Shown here: positions 10,422 to 21,342 of the stretch, piece by piece
Layout: the number at the start of each line of letters is the position of its first letter
Numbering within the stretch: the stretch's first letter is position 1
Origin: Penicillium oxalicum
Taxonomy: Eukaryota; Ascomycota; Eurotiomycetes; Eurotiales; Aspergillaceae
NCBI RefSeq assembly: GCF_001723175.1
Contig: NC_064654.1
Span: 3,348,001 to 3,412,000, forward strand
Length of the DNA: 64,000 bases
Direction of reading: 5' to 3'
Program-made: the position numbers and the translations under genes
Notes under the pieces: model-generated
Database searches by the model: none
Seen by the model: only the letters and a program-made list of their open reading frames with translations
Told to the model about the DNA's origin: nothing

Positions 10422-11133
10422 ATGGGTTCAAACACGCCCCAATGGACCCCGCAGACCGGTAATCTTCGACCATCCTGCAAGTTGCCACGATACTGAGCCG
10501 GAGAACTGATCTCTTATCTTGTCTGCTTTAGTGCTGTCTACTGTCCCCCACCCCCCAGAGGAGAACACAAGCTCACCCATTCCCTTTTTCCACCTGCTCG
10601 AGCGACTGAAGACCACTAAGCGCGAGGGCTGGCGCCGATTTGGAATCAATGGCGAGTCCATCTCTGACCACATGTACCGCATGTCAATCATGACGATGTT
10701 TGCCCCGCCAGAGCTGGCCTCGCGCCTCAACATCCCCCACTGCACCAAGATGGCGCTCATTCACGATATGGCCGAGTCCCTCGTTGGCGACATCACCCCC
10801 GTTGACAAAGACGTGACCAAGACCGAGAAGGCTCGTCGGGAGGCGGCGACGATGGATTACATTACGGAGACGCTTTTGGGCAAGGTTCCTGGCGGTGCCC
10901 TGTCTGCACAGGAGATCAAGCGCGTGTTCCAGGAGTATGAGGATAATGTCACTCTCGAGGCCCAATTTGTGCACGACATTGACAAAATGGAGCTTCTTCT
11001 TCAAATGGTGGAGTACGAACGATCTCATGAAATCGATCTGAGCGAGTTTGCGTGGGTTGCCAGCCGTGTGCAGCTACCAGAGATCAAGATCTGGGCCGAG
11101 CAGGTTGTGGCGGAACGCCCCAAGAGAGCTTGA
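10422..11133 (+). CDS. HD-domain phosphohydrolase (HDDC2/YfbR-like)
   Basis: There are two exons (10422-10458 and 10532-11133) giving 212 residues. The first exon encodes MGSNTPQWTPQT and ends one base into a Val codon. The product matches the HDDC2/YGK1 family of metal-dependent HD hydrolases, which act as deoxynucleoside 5'-monophosphatases. Visible metal-binding parts are the early His (SISDHMYRMS), the HD pair in ALIHDMAESLVGDITPV, and the late Asp in FVHDIDKMELLLQMVEYE. RREGWRR-type basic sequence (KREGWRRFGI) precedes the first His. Length and order are as expected for the cytosolic family. Neighbours share no obvious pathway. Confidence 0.92.
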
Positions 11134-11526
11134 ATTTACGAGGAACGACACTCGAAAACAGCTCTAGGTATCCGCGAAGGTGCTTTGCCGAGCCGAGGAG
11201 ATTCAGACTTTTTTTTCTCAGAACATGTCTTTGCGCTTGAGTTAAACGGACTCGGGAACGCTTCTTTACCATACAGCTTAGCGAGAGGAGTCTATTCGAC
11301 AAGGACGAGCATTTGATGATGTACGACTGCATAGCCGGTTATGTTTAGAGCAAATACCCTCATTTCAATTGCCCTATGATTGACTGTTTATTCTTCTGTA
11401 TGTATACATAGTTTAACCATGAAACACCGCCATGGCCACGCAATAGGCAGGAGGTAGTAGAAGAAAAAAAAGGACCAAAGATCTAAAAATCCAGCAGAGT
11501 GTACCCTCGCGCCCTTTCACCATTTC
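11134..11526. other. Convergent intergenic region
   Basis: This 393 bp spacer lies between two convergent stop codons. I see nothing beyond expected 3' UTR sequence. Confidence 0.55.
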
Positions 11527-12204
11527 CTAGTCCAGGTCCTCCTTCTCCATCTCCCGACGCAAGAACTCAGCCTCAATTCTCATCTCTTCCGCAGTACGAG
11601 GCTTGCGCTCCTCATTATCAACCGCCGGAAATCGCGAGCGACTCTGTTTACGCTCAGGATCGGAAGGAAAACCTGCCTGCACTTCCCGAAGCGCCTTACC
11701 TACATCGCCTTCCTCGCCATCCAGCATGTCATAGACGGCATCTGTTGGGTCCAGATCCGCAGGCTTGCGAGGGATGATGTGTGCATGAACATGCGGCACG
11801 CTCTGACCAGCATGGACACCATCTTGGACGGCAATATTGAGGCTCGCAGCGCCGTAGTACTGCTCAATCATGCGGCCGACACGTCGGACTGTCAGGAACA
11901 AGTCGCTCGTTTCGGCTGGGGTGAGGTCTGAGACCCGTGGCACGACTCGACGAGGTGAGACTAGGACATGACCGGGCAGGATTGGCTTCAAATTCACGAG
12001 GGCAAAGGAAAGCGGCGTTTGGTGGAAGACCTACATTGATTGTTGTTGTTAAAGAGTGCTGTATTGTTGGGAGGGAAGGCGAAGAGAAGCCATGACCATA
12101 TTGATGACAATCATGGATCAGGCCATGAAGAAAATACTTACTTGGGGAGTTACCAAGAAGGAGCCAAAATAAATTGGCGCCGAAGCGCTTTTGACCGAGG
12201 ACAT
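11527..12204 (-). CDS. HIT-family dinucleoside polyphosphate hydrolase (Fhit-like)
   Basis: There are two exons (12204-12142 and 12030-11527) giving 188 residues, with a GTAAGT...TAG intron. Exon 1 encodes MSSVKSASAPIYFGSFLVTPQ, and the IYFG...FLV strand is typical of Fhit proteins. Exon 2 has FALVNLKPILPGHVLVSPRR, a helix with AAETSDLF-like sequence (TPAETSDLFL), SLNIAVQDG, and the catalytic triad motif HVHAHIIPR. The middle His of this HxHxH is the nucleophile in the family. The family cleaves Ap3A/Ap4A to nucleotides. After the catalytic motif comes the usual variable, charged loop and a C-terminal helix (EEMRIEAEFLRREME). Fungal Aph1/Hnt2 proteins have similar length. Confidence 0.93.
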
Positions 12205-12693
12205 GCTAGATGAATGATTGCAAAGCTGGGAGGACGGTTTCAGAAGGCGGTGGTAGGTAGCAGCGTAGGAGATTCAGCGATAACGGAGATGCCCCTCGGA
12301 GATAAGCATCTTATCAAAACCTAATCTGCACGCATCTAAAATCTGATTGTTTAGTTCGCGCTTGGTAAATCAGGAGAAACGCCATGATTAAGTGAAGCAG
12401 TTGCAGGAATGTACCTATTCTTCCCAAAAAAAACTTCTGAATTGACATCCGGCCATCTGATTTGGAATTGCGTAGTATGCCACCGCCTCTACGCCTCAAG
12501 CTGACTTATAGCATAATTGAACATCTCGGAAGATGGGTATCATTTGTATTGACCATAATTGGTATCCTTCGCTATATTACAAGATAATGATGACATGCAT
12601 GACATACTGTCAAGCGTCTGCGCTCATTCACCAGACCCTTCGTTATGACAGATAAAGAAACCAAATCCAGCAGGGCAAGCGTCAAGAGACAAA
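12205..12693. promoter_or_regulatory. Spacer holding the HIT-gene promoter
   Basis: This 489 bp stretch lies upstream of the HIT-family gene and downstream of the Mob gene, both on the minus strand. No gene or clear element was seen. The sequence is AT-richer than its surroundings. Confidence 0.5.
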
Positions 12694-14195
12694 TCATTGC
12701 TCCTGGTTCTCCTTGGCGTCAGATTTAGTCTGGGGTTGTTGTGGTGATTCTTCAGGGCCTTCTTCAGCAGGATCATCACCAGGAGCAGTAGCAGCAGCAT
12801 CTTCTGAAGCAGGCGGAGACTGGGGCTCGTCTTGAGAATCTACAGCAGGCTTCTCATCTTCTTTCGCTTCCTCTGAGACTTCTTTCGATGCTTCATCTTC
12901 TTCGGCCAGAGTCGGGGGGCCCTCGGGCGAAGCAGAATTGGGGCGTTCGGGTGCTTCTACAGACGGTTCTTGGGTGACAATAGGATCTGCAGGCTCGCCA
13001 AGGTCCTCTTTTGCCTCCTCGTGTGATTCAGACTCCGCTTCCTCCTGCAAAACTTCTTGTAGAGGAGGGGCAACGTGCGGCGCTTCCTCGTTGTCCTCCG
13101 CGCTTTCTGTGATCGTGCTGACCCGCGATCCCATCGACGGGCTATGCTTGTGGCGACGAGTGGTTGCTCCGGTACCCATTGCTGGGTCAAGACCATCCGC
13201 ATTTGGGCCAAAAGAGCCCTCGTCACTCTTACGCAGGATGGTCAGCCTCTTATTGTCCACCACTTCATCAACGCTGGGCTGCACCGCATCTGGCCCTTCC
13301 GCTTCCTGTGGGATAGTGTAATTATCCTCTGGGATCAGGGCATACATGTCGCAGACTGTCTTGAAGAAGACATAGAGACCGTCATGCCCTTCTACCGTCC
13401 AAAAGACCTCCCGATGCTGAAACCACGCATGTGCAAAGATGCGGTATAGCCGGCGGAAAATATTGGTCAAGTGTCGCATGCTCGCCTGAGGGCCGCCCGA
13501 GCCCTCGGCGCCTAACGTGAGTCGGCTTGGGAAATACTTGGGTGAGGTGAGGGTGTTCGTGGCCCAGTCCAGAGTATGACAGCAATAATCAATGGCACAG
13601 CAGGACTTGGGCGGATCGTGGACTGCGCAGAGATACTGCCATTCGGACGCACGCATCTCAGGGCAGGTCTGTGACGAACAGGGTGGGTTTTCGGCGAAGA
13701 AGGCGATGATCAGATTGTTCACTTTCATAGTCAGAAACCGGCAAAGCTCGTACAGCCACAGGGACCGATCAACTCCGTCCGGGGGTGTCGCAAGCTGGCT
13801 TGCGACCTGGCGGGTAATGGGGACCATGGTGTCTGATCCCTCGGGCTTCGTATAGTGATGATAAAGTGCCTTGAGGTGTTCCTGGAGCTGGAAGGGAGAA
13901 TCGAGCTATTTCTGTTAGCAAAGTGAGCATATTAGAGCGTTCTAGGAGACAGAGGACTTACCTGTGAGAGAGGGATCAACGGTGGGCCAAAGGCCATGTC
14001 GGCAGCTTTGGTACCTGGCCGTATCCGACGCGTAGGGCTGCCATCGTCGCCCGCAGAGGATCCGAATGATAGATCCGCATCTTTCCCCAATTTCTCGCCC
14101 ACGGAAGGCGACTGAGGCCCAATTTGAACCTCTGTAAACGGAGGTGGACTGGGAAGACGCGGGGAGCTAGACGGGGAGACTTCCGCGGTAGCCAT
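12694..14195 (-). CDS. Mob3/phocein-family protein (STRIPAK component)
   Basis: There are two exons (14195-13962 and 13905-12694) giving 481 residues, with a 56-nt GTAAGT...TAG intron. After a Ser/Pro-rich N-terminus (about 80 residues) comes a Mob domain at about 90-290. It contains LYELCRFLTMKVNNLIIAFF, CPEMRASEWQYLCAVHD, SCCAIDYCCHTLDW, YFPSRLTLG, RRLYRIFAHAWFQHREVFW and YALIPEDN. The Cys/Cys/His/His zinc ligands are present. The pattern fits phocein/Mob3 better than Mob1 or Mob2. This class is a subunit of the STRIPAK phosphatase-kinase complex, needed for fungal fruiting-body development and cell fusion. The C-terminal 170 residues are acidic, Glu/Pro-rich and probably disordered, an extension seen in filamentous fungal members. 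Confidence 0.93.
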
Positions 14196-14547
14196 TGCGC
14201 AACGCTGTAAATGGAGTGTCTAGCGGAGACTTCGTTGGGATGCACGAATGTGATAGCTTCGCTCAAGTACAACAAAGCTCCCGATGCGACTGTGCAAGTC
14301 GATCAGTGAGGCGATAGTGTATGGGTCGCGAGCATGCTCCTTCTGCTCCGTGGTCAACTTGAGAGACAGGAGCTATCTTGGGCAGATAAGGCCCAGACAA
14401 TCCGCAACTGACCGCCCGTACCCTAAGCCCTAATAGCCGTGTTGGGACATCAACGTCATGCAGCGTCGACTCCGCGGTCGATCATATTCGAGACTCAAGG
14501 ACCAAGATTCGATTGAATACAACAAGCGCAATTTGAAATTTAGAACA
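14196..14547. promoter_or_regulatory. Divergent promoter, Mob gene / CobW gene
   Basis: This 352 bp spacer lies between the Mob start codon and the chosen CobW start. An upstream in-frame ATG at 14458 could extend the CobW protein by 30 residues, but that extension is Arg/Lys-rich and unlike the acidic start typical of the family. Confidence 0.6.
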
Positions 14548-16041
14548 ATGAATACTCACATCGAAGACGACGATGCACCTCCAGACTTGGTTGATGTGAC
14601 GACAATGTCAGCAAACCCGGATTCCGTGAAGGAGGAGGAATCAACACCCCGGGTCCCTATTACTTTGGTGACAGGTACAGAACTAGACTCAAAGAATGTA
14701 GATCCATGTAACTAACGTTGTCATATTAGGATACCTGGGCGCAGGAAAAACAACCTTGTTGAATCATATTCTGACAGAAAAGCACGGCAAGAAAATTGCC
14801 GTCATCATGAATGGTCTGTATTTACAGCTTCCAGACGGAGAAAAGTGGATGCTAATTCAGTGGCAATAGAATTTGGGGATTGTAAGAAGCGGATAATATC
14901 GAGAGCAAGATCCAAGGAGTGGAACTAACTTACCTGTTTCCACAGCCTCGGATATCGAAAAGCCATTGACTGTAAACGAAGGTGGCCAAGAAGTCACTGA
15001 ATGGATGGAAGTTGGAAATGGATGCATCTGCTGCTCAGTCAAGTGAGTTCTTCCAAGGCGGGTGGTGGTTCCGCAAGCAACAACAATCTAAAGTCTTTAT
15101 TTAGAGACACGGGCGTCATGGCTCTCGAGTCTCTCATGGAGCGCAAAGGAACATTCGACTATATTCTGCTCGAGACCACTGGCCTGGCAGATCCAGGCAA
15201 CATCGCCCCGGTCTTCTGGATGGATGAAGGGCTGGGGAGTTCTATCTATCTAGATGGAATTGTCACACTTGTGGATGCAAAGAACATCCTGCGGTTGCTA
15301 GATGAGCCTGCGCCAGAGGAAAAGGCAGACGCTCACAACGAAGGGGAACACGATCATGGCTCTGGGCCTATTTTATCAATGGCGCATATGCAGGTCTCAC
15401 ACGCCGATGTGATCATACTCAACAAGACCGACCTTGTTACTCCTGAGGAGTTGGAAGTCGTTCGAGATCGAATCTCGGCAATCAACAGCGTTGCAAAGGT
15501 CCATGTGACAGATCACAGTCGAACCCCCCAGATCGAAGGTGTGGTGCTGGATTTGCATGCTTACGATCATTTGGACGATCTGGATTTCAGCAGGAAAGGT
15601 CACAGCCATATGGACCCGGTAAGAAAATTCAATATTCAATGTCTCTGCTTTTGGGTGAACGATATTGACTCGGAAATGCAGGCCATCTCGACCATTGCAG
15701 TCACGATTCCCCCCATTGCAGCTGACCAAGTACCACGAGTCGACAGTTGGTTGCAATCTGTTCTATGGGAGTCAGCTTTACCCCAGCCAGCAATGGGATC
15801 GACAGAGTCACATCCTCTTCAATTTGAGATCCATCGTCTGAAAGGCATACTGCGTCTTCAGGATGGATCAAGTAGAATCATTCAGGCGGTCCGGGATGTC
15901 TTTGAAATCAGAGATGCTGAGACCACCAAGGATGATGGAAAGCCATCCCAAGCTCTGTGCAAGATCGTTTTGATTGGCAGGGGCTTGGGACCGACCATTG
16001 ATCCATGGAAAGAAAGTCTCGAGTCTTTTATTCGCAGATGA
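14548..16041 (+). CDS. CobW/COG0523 GTP-dependent zinc chaperone (ZNG1/CBWD-like)
   Basis: There are six exons: 14548-14674, 14730-14813, 14870-14881, 14946-15042, 15105-15618 and 15682-16041. They give 397 residues and all phases agree. The family inserts zinc into client proteins such as methionine aminopeptidase in a GTP-dependent way. The acidic N-terminus matches the client-docking segment of ZNG1 proteins. Next come the Walker A motif [13 protein letters not shown], the switch piece EFGDS (made by a 12-nt micro-exon), and the metal-binding motif [26 protein letters not shown] and the guanine motif ILNKTDLV follow. A His-rich loop (HNEGEHDHG) and another HSHMD site lie between, and the CobW C-terminal domain runs from about residue 280. 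Reading straight through the last two introns also keeps the frame open. Confidence 0.95.
14870..14881 (+). other. 12-nt micro-exon of the CobW-family gene
   Basis: This exon encodes four residues (E-F-G-D, plus the first base of Ser) that complete the conserved NEFGD switch. It is flanked by TAG and GTAAG, and without it the frame and the motif are lost. Confidence 0.88.
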
Positions 16042-16606
16042 CAGGTGGATTGAGGACCTGAAAGTCTCATTGAGATCACCCGTTCCAGAAAGGTCTCTAA
16101 GCAGAAGCCAGGCATGGGCCGCGTACGCAACTTTGAAGTTCATCTGCGAGTCCGACGGCCACTGATGAAGATAATGACTATATGGCTACTTTACAACTTG
16201 GAATGGCAGACGGCAGCCAGGTGCGCGCATAGGATGTACCATGAGAAGAATGTAGAAGAAGATGTATTAAATCACAGGCTCAGTAGGAGACCATTAGCCC
16301 CAGAAAAAGAGAAGAAAAGAACAGAGAAGGATGTAGGAAGAACGAAAGGAAAGAAAAAGAAAATCGACTTTTGAGACGCCAACCCCACACCCATGTGCGC
16401 CTTCACTGCAAGTGCCTCGCTGACAAGCAAATTTAAACACATTCAGAAGACAAGAAGTGCCGATAAATACATGTGATGAAACAAAAGTGGGTATCGAGCG
16501 CCAGGCCCCAGGTCAAGATGGTGGGAACCGAAAAGATCCTGAATCGCGCAGAGAACGCTTGCAATCGCGAATTCAAAATGAGACGTCAGAAGAGAGAAAA
16601 TAAACA
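16042..16606. other. Convergent intergenic region
   Basis: This 565 bp spacer lies between two convergent genes. It includes a purine-rich AAGA/AAAG stretch at about 16300-16365. No coding feature is supported. Confidence 0.55.
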
Positions 16607-19396
16607 TCAGGTGAAATGCCTCTCGCGAAAGGCGGGATTGATTGGTAGTTGAGATTCCAGGAGGAAAGAACTCAAGCGTTGAAGGGCCGCGACGGGCTCG
16701 GACTTGGCCGATTGATGTCCTGGAGATAAGTCATTGCATGACATAGTTGGAAGAGATTTGCGTTGAGCAAGCCTAGCAGCAGGGTTGATGGGTAGGCGAG
16801 ACTCAAATAAGGAAAAGACGGCGGGTTCGGGAGAACACCCGTCCAGGTCAACCAGTGACTTTTTCGGTATCGACGGGAGAGATCTGCGTTTTGTAACATT
16901 CAATGCAGGATTGATCGGCAGGGCCGAGTAAAAAAGCGAGGCAACCCGTTCGTCATATGTACAGTTCTGATGAGTGAAACTGACTTTTTTTCGAGTTGGT
17001 TGCGAAGAATGCTCTTCGGAGTGCGATGGGGTCGAAGCTCTTTGAGAGGCATGATCGACAGAGTTAGTGGTAATAGTCATGGATTGTTCTCGAGATTCTG
17101 CGACATCATCCTGACTGCTCGGGGGCTTTGATGACGAGGTAATTTCTGAACCGCCATTGCGCTTCCCATCGCATGACAGATTGTTGGACCAAGAAGCCGG
17201 CGTGGTGTTTTGAATTTCCTCGGCCGATGTTTTCAGAGGACTCGGAAGATCTGGTACAGTATCTGGGCTCTCGGGGCACTGCGAGACGTCTGGAAGATTG
17301 TCATGATTCAAGGTGGATGCTGACGAGTGTCGGGGCGCAAAGTCAGTGTCCTCTGCTGACTCGGCGAGCGTGAGCGTAGAACTTTTCCCTTCTTCGTATC
17401 CATTGGAAAGCTTGCACTGTAAGCGATTTATCCTATGTAGATTGGAATCCCCGGAGGGACGGTTGTTTCTTGTATTGTGCGCATGGGTTTCACCAGGTAG
17501 AGGAGAGTAAAGAGACTCAGTCACCACAGGGGTGTAAGGCGACGCAACATCGCTCGAAATGTACGAGGCTCGGTGAGGACGGTAGATCGGGCGCAGTAGG
17601 AGATCGGGCGGGAAGAAGTGAAGCAGTTCTTTAGCTCCTAGTCGGTGTCGGGGCATGGGACTGAGGCATATATCGACCAGCCGGCGGTAATAGTCTGGGA
17701 CATCCACTTCATGGCCAAGAACGAGGGGGCGTGGTTGTCGTTCCGGTTCGTCCTCTCCAGTAGCAAGTGCCCACAATGTCATCCCCAGTTGATACAGATC
17801 GGTCTTGACACCAATGTACATCGATATTCGCTGGTTGCTTTCGATTTTGGCAGCGATTTCTGGTGGCTCCCACCCGACGGGACAGCCTCTGCGGTTAATG
17901 TCAATGATCTGTGCATCATCATTCTCATCGATGACGATGTTCGACAAGGTAAAGTCGCCTTGGACGTATCCCGTCTCGTGGATCTCACACAGCCCCTGAA
18001 TGATCTGTTTCGCCCACCTCTCCCGTCGCGCAAACGAGATTTGTCCACGCTGCTCGTAAAGTAGATCAACAAGAGCGCCCTGCTCCGCGTAACTAATCAA
18101 CAGGCCCTTCACAAATTCCTGGTGCTCATCGACTACAACGCCTTCGACGCGGATCACGTTTGGCGCGCCGTTGAGAGCGTGGAGGGCATTGATCTCATAG
18201 AGGAACTCATCCACGGTGTCGGGGCCCGGAATCTCTTTCTTGATATAAGGACGACCCCCCAATTGTACTTTGTAGACAAATCCAGACAGGTGAGACTCGA
18301 AGCGTAAGAAGTGCTCAGGCACGCGCCGCGCGCCTCTCAGATGCCGAATGCTGGTAATCGGTGGATAAGGGATCATCTCGTTGACGTCCTCTGTGACATG
18401 AACATGGAGACGGCCGTCAAGGGTCTCCACTTTCAAGTTGGTAACTGTGTCATAAAACTGTATTTCGGCAAGTGATTCTCGAATAGACTCATAAATCCGA
18501 GCGCACTTGTCGCGCTGGTATCGTAGCCCTTCCACTTCCCGCTCGAGAGAGTCGGGTGGGGCGCTGTGATAATCCATCGAGATCGTTACACGACGCCATT
18601 TTGTCGGTGTTTCGGCATATGTGACGAAAAATTTCTCCCGACCGGAGTTGTCTCGAAAGTGCATGCTCAAATTCAGGATCCATCGTTTTTCCAGCTCCAT
18701 CTCGAGGTCGTCATGCATGGGTGAAGGCTCCGCTTCCGACGCCTGTAATTGCGTTTGCATTTGCGACTCAGGGATTGTGTCTCGATCGGTCTCGATCTCG
18801 GAAGGTGGAAATGTCACGTCTTGATATGAGGGATTCTCCCAGTCTGCCGGCAGGTCGCTCTCATCATTGAGGTCGCAGGCAAGGTCGACCGTGGAAGCGG
18901 GTGCCGGGCCGAGCCACTGAACCTCTGGTGCGGATAGTCGTGGGCCCACGGCTGGGAGTGGAGAACAGGATCTGGTTCTCTCGACGCTTAACGGATGACG
19001 GTCGGCGGACTGGGCACGGCGATGGTCGGGTTCCAACGGAGCCAGGCGATCGCGATCGCGTTCTTCTATATGTTGGCGTTTAAATGTACTTGATCGAGGC
19101 AGACCAACACCGACCTTCCGGGAGATACGGCGCGTCAGATTGTCCTGCTTAGCGCGGGAGAAATGGTCGGCGGAGGCGGGAATTCGATCGAGGGTTGAGT
19201 GGTCGTTGTGGGGAGTCAGGGGAGGAGGTTGTCTTCTCGTTGTTCTCTCAGGCGAGGCGTCGCGACTTTCGCGGCCCAGCCATCGTCGAAAGCCTAAGCG
19301 GTGCCACATGCTCTGCTTATGGTGAGGCCCTTTCTCGTCTAAAGGAGCATCGAGCCGCATTGGGCTAAAAGAGCGGTTGGGGAGCGAAATGGCCAT
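16607..19396 (-). CDS. Protein kinase-like protein with degenerate catalytic motifs
   Basis: This is an intronless gene of 929 residues. Residues 1-235 are basic and disordered. A fungal-type N-lobe region with FVTYAETPTKWRRVTISMDY follows. The kinase-like domain spans about 370-640: VYKVQLGGRPYIKKE carries the ATP-site Lys, RVEGVVV and ISYAEQGALVDLL form the hinge, and YVQGDFTLSNIVID replaces the HRD catalytic loop. DIN stands where DFG is expected, and GWEPPE replaces the APE motif, followed by the F-helix TDLYQLGMTLWALATG. The catalytic Asp and the Asn are present, but the HRD Arg and the DFG Gly are lost, so activity is uncertain. The C-terminal third is disordered and ends with three LPINPA repeats (near residues 824, 868 and 917). 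The target and pathway are unknown. Confidence 0.9.
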   Translation of the reverse strand: MAISLPNRSFSPMRLDAPLDEKGPHHKQSMWHRLGFRRWLGRESRDASPERTTRRQPPPLTPHNDHSTLDRIPASADHFSRAKQDNLTRRISRKVGVGLPRSSTFKRQHIEERDRDRLAPLEPDHRRAQSADRHPLSVERTRSCSPLPAVGPRLSAPEVQWLGPAPASTVDLACDLNDESDLPADWENPSYQDVTFPPSEIETDRDTIPESQMQTQLQASEAEPSPMHDDLEMELEKRWILNLSMHFRDNSGREKFFVTYAETPTKWRRVTISMDYHSAPPDSLEREVEGLRYQRDKCARIYESIRESLAEIQFYDTVTNLKVETLDGRLHVHVTEDVNEMIPYPPITSIRHLRGARRVPEHFLRFESHLSGFVYKVQLGGRPYIKKEIPGPDTVDEFLYEINALHALNGAPNVIRVEGVVVDEHQEFVKGLLISYAEQGALVDLLYEQRGQISFARRERWAKQIIQGLCEIHETGYVQGDFTLSNIVIDENDDAQIIDINRRGCPVGWEPPEIAAKIESNQRISMYIGVKTDLYQLGMTLWALATGEDEPERQPRPLVLGHEVDVPDYYRRLVDICLSPMPRHRLGAKELLHFFPPDLLLRPIYRPHRASYISSDVASPYTPVVTESLYSPLPGETHAHNTRNNRPSGDSNLHRINRLQCKLSNGYEEGKSSTLTLAESAEDTDFAPRHSSASTLNHDNLPDVSQCPESPDTVPDLPSPLKTSAEEIQNTTPASWSNNLSCDGKRNGGSEITSSSKPPSSQDDVAESREQSMTITTNSVDHASQRASTPSHSEEHSSQPTRKKVSFTHQNCTYDERVASLFYSALPINPALNVTKRRSLPSIPKKSLVDLDGCSPEPAVFSLFESRLPINPAARLAQRKSLPTMSCNDLSPGHQSAKSEPVAALQRLSSFLLESQLPINPAFRERHFT

Positions 19397-21342
19397 TCAG
19401 CATGCGGTCGCTCAGTCGTGCGAGGAACGACTCGAACACCCTCTCTGGCCAGAACGCCGATGGCCATATGAAACCAAGTCGAGCCGATTTGCACCCTCGA
19501 GAATAGGTTTCTCAACTTGGTTCAGGAAACGAGAAGGGGAAGGGTAATCACGATTTGTGTCTCGTTTTTTTTTTCTCTTCCAGTGGCGCGGGCCACAGAG
19601 TAGCACAGGGGGACTTGTTAGGTTGGTGCTCGCTGTGAAGCGGTATGGCCCAAGTCGCTTTTTTCTAGGCTTCGGTCGCTCTTCCGAAGACCGAGGACTG
19701 ATTTGGTTCCTGATTCGGGCTTTGAGAACAACCGAAAGGATGATCAGAAGGTGTCTGTCTAGAACGGTTTCAGGATTGAATTTAGTGTGTCACACAGCTT
19801 CGGGTTGCAATGGACGCGGAGGCTGGGGGAGCTGGTCCGTGACAGGATGAGTATCAGCAAAAAGGCGGTGCACGACAAGGGCGATCGATGATGGCAGATG
19901 TCGGTGACCGAGACTTGACTTCAGATAATGTTAATCTCGTTCATCCCAAGTCTCCCAGGTCAAGTCTATCCAAGAAGAAAAGGTACCGAGACTGAAAAGT
20001 AAAGGAGCCAGTGCTCACGCAGAGGATGTGCTGTTGTACTGCAAGGCCGCAACGTCTCACTGATAAGAGAAGAGTCACTTCAAGCGCACCGCGCAGGCGC
20101 AAAAGGACTCTGCAGGAACTCAGTCAAATTTCGCTACTGAAGCAAGGCCACAGACAATCTATGAAGCGAAGGCAAATTCAACCTGGTAGGGTAAAAGGGG
20201 AAATCGATAAAAAAAAAAAGTCGACCGAATGTGATTCATCGCGCACAGATAAATTTGGGTGAGGAGATGCGTTGCGGCCTGACAGCTTATGCCTGATTGG
20301 AAGGCTTGAAGAAGGGTTAAAGACAGGGCCAAAAGTCCGTGGACACGGTTTATTCGATGACGACTGCCCGGGTCCCAATGAAAAAGATAGGAGGCTTTCG
20401 GTGCATACATTATGAAAGACATGAACTGAACCCACTTGAACATGCGTGGCGATGGCGTTCTAGAGATCGGATCTGTGCTCTTTACTCGGATGTACCTTGG
20501 CTTTATTTGGTCGGCCCATGTAGTTCTCACTAATCTCGAGCAAACCGTGGCGCCTTTCTCTCTAGGTTAATCAACATATTGAAACCCTTAGGAGTCGTGC
20601 GCTACATGTATAGAGTCAATCGCTAGACCTCGAATCGGTGCTTCATGCGAAAGTGTCCACCCTGGATTTAGGGTCTGATTGATGTCCGCTATGATGCGGG
20701 CTGATGCCACAATGGGCGGAATACGGCGGACTGTATATTTTAGCTTGTGTGACTTCCTAGGTACGCCCGCCATAAGTAGAGGCTGAACGGTCCTTCCCAG
20801 GTACACGAAAGCATCCAGAATGACGGGGCCGTCTTCCAAGCTTACTACTCTTGGAATCCAATCCAGTATACCTGGTAAATGGGGGCGCATTCTCCTCCTC
20901 CCTATTCAAGTGGGATACTTGTCGCTCCCGACCGGCTGACAGATCACGCATACACGTAAGAGGCACCGACGCAGTCCCACGACTCGGTTCCTAGTAATGA
21001 CAACAATTCGATAGAAAAGCGAGCAGATCATCATATGGCTTTCTGGATTGAGGTTTACATTTCATATTGAACCAGTCACGGAGTGGAGTGCTGTTCTTCT
21101 CAGAGAAATCCAAAACGAAGCAAAAGGGGAAAAGAAGTGAGAAAAAAGGGGGGAGGAAACGTCTAGTCACAACAAACTCCAACCAATGCAGAAGAAACAG
21201 GCCTTAGGACGCCGTCAAACAGATATACATCCCAGTGGAGATCACGCGACTATACAAGGTAAAATGAACATTGCACCGCCGGGAAAAAGCAGAATATACT
21301 GCGTGCGCCAGGTCCAAACACAGAAAAGAGTAGAAGCAACCT
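19397..21342. other. 1.9 kb spacer upstream of the kinase-like gene
   Basis: This stretch lies between two minus-strand genes, the kinase-like gene and lon. It should contain the kinase-like promoter and leader. The longest open frames are about 100-120 codons (20159-20530 and 20588-20890, both minus). They have no recognisable motif and no supporting start or splice context, so I call nothing. Confidence 0.5.

Noticed and set aside
20159..20890. Two minus-strand open frames of 100-123 codons between the kinase-like gene and lon
   Set aside because: They show no domain, no splice continuity and mixed composition, so they are not distinguishable from chance.
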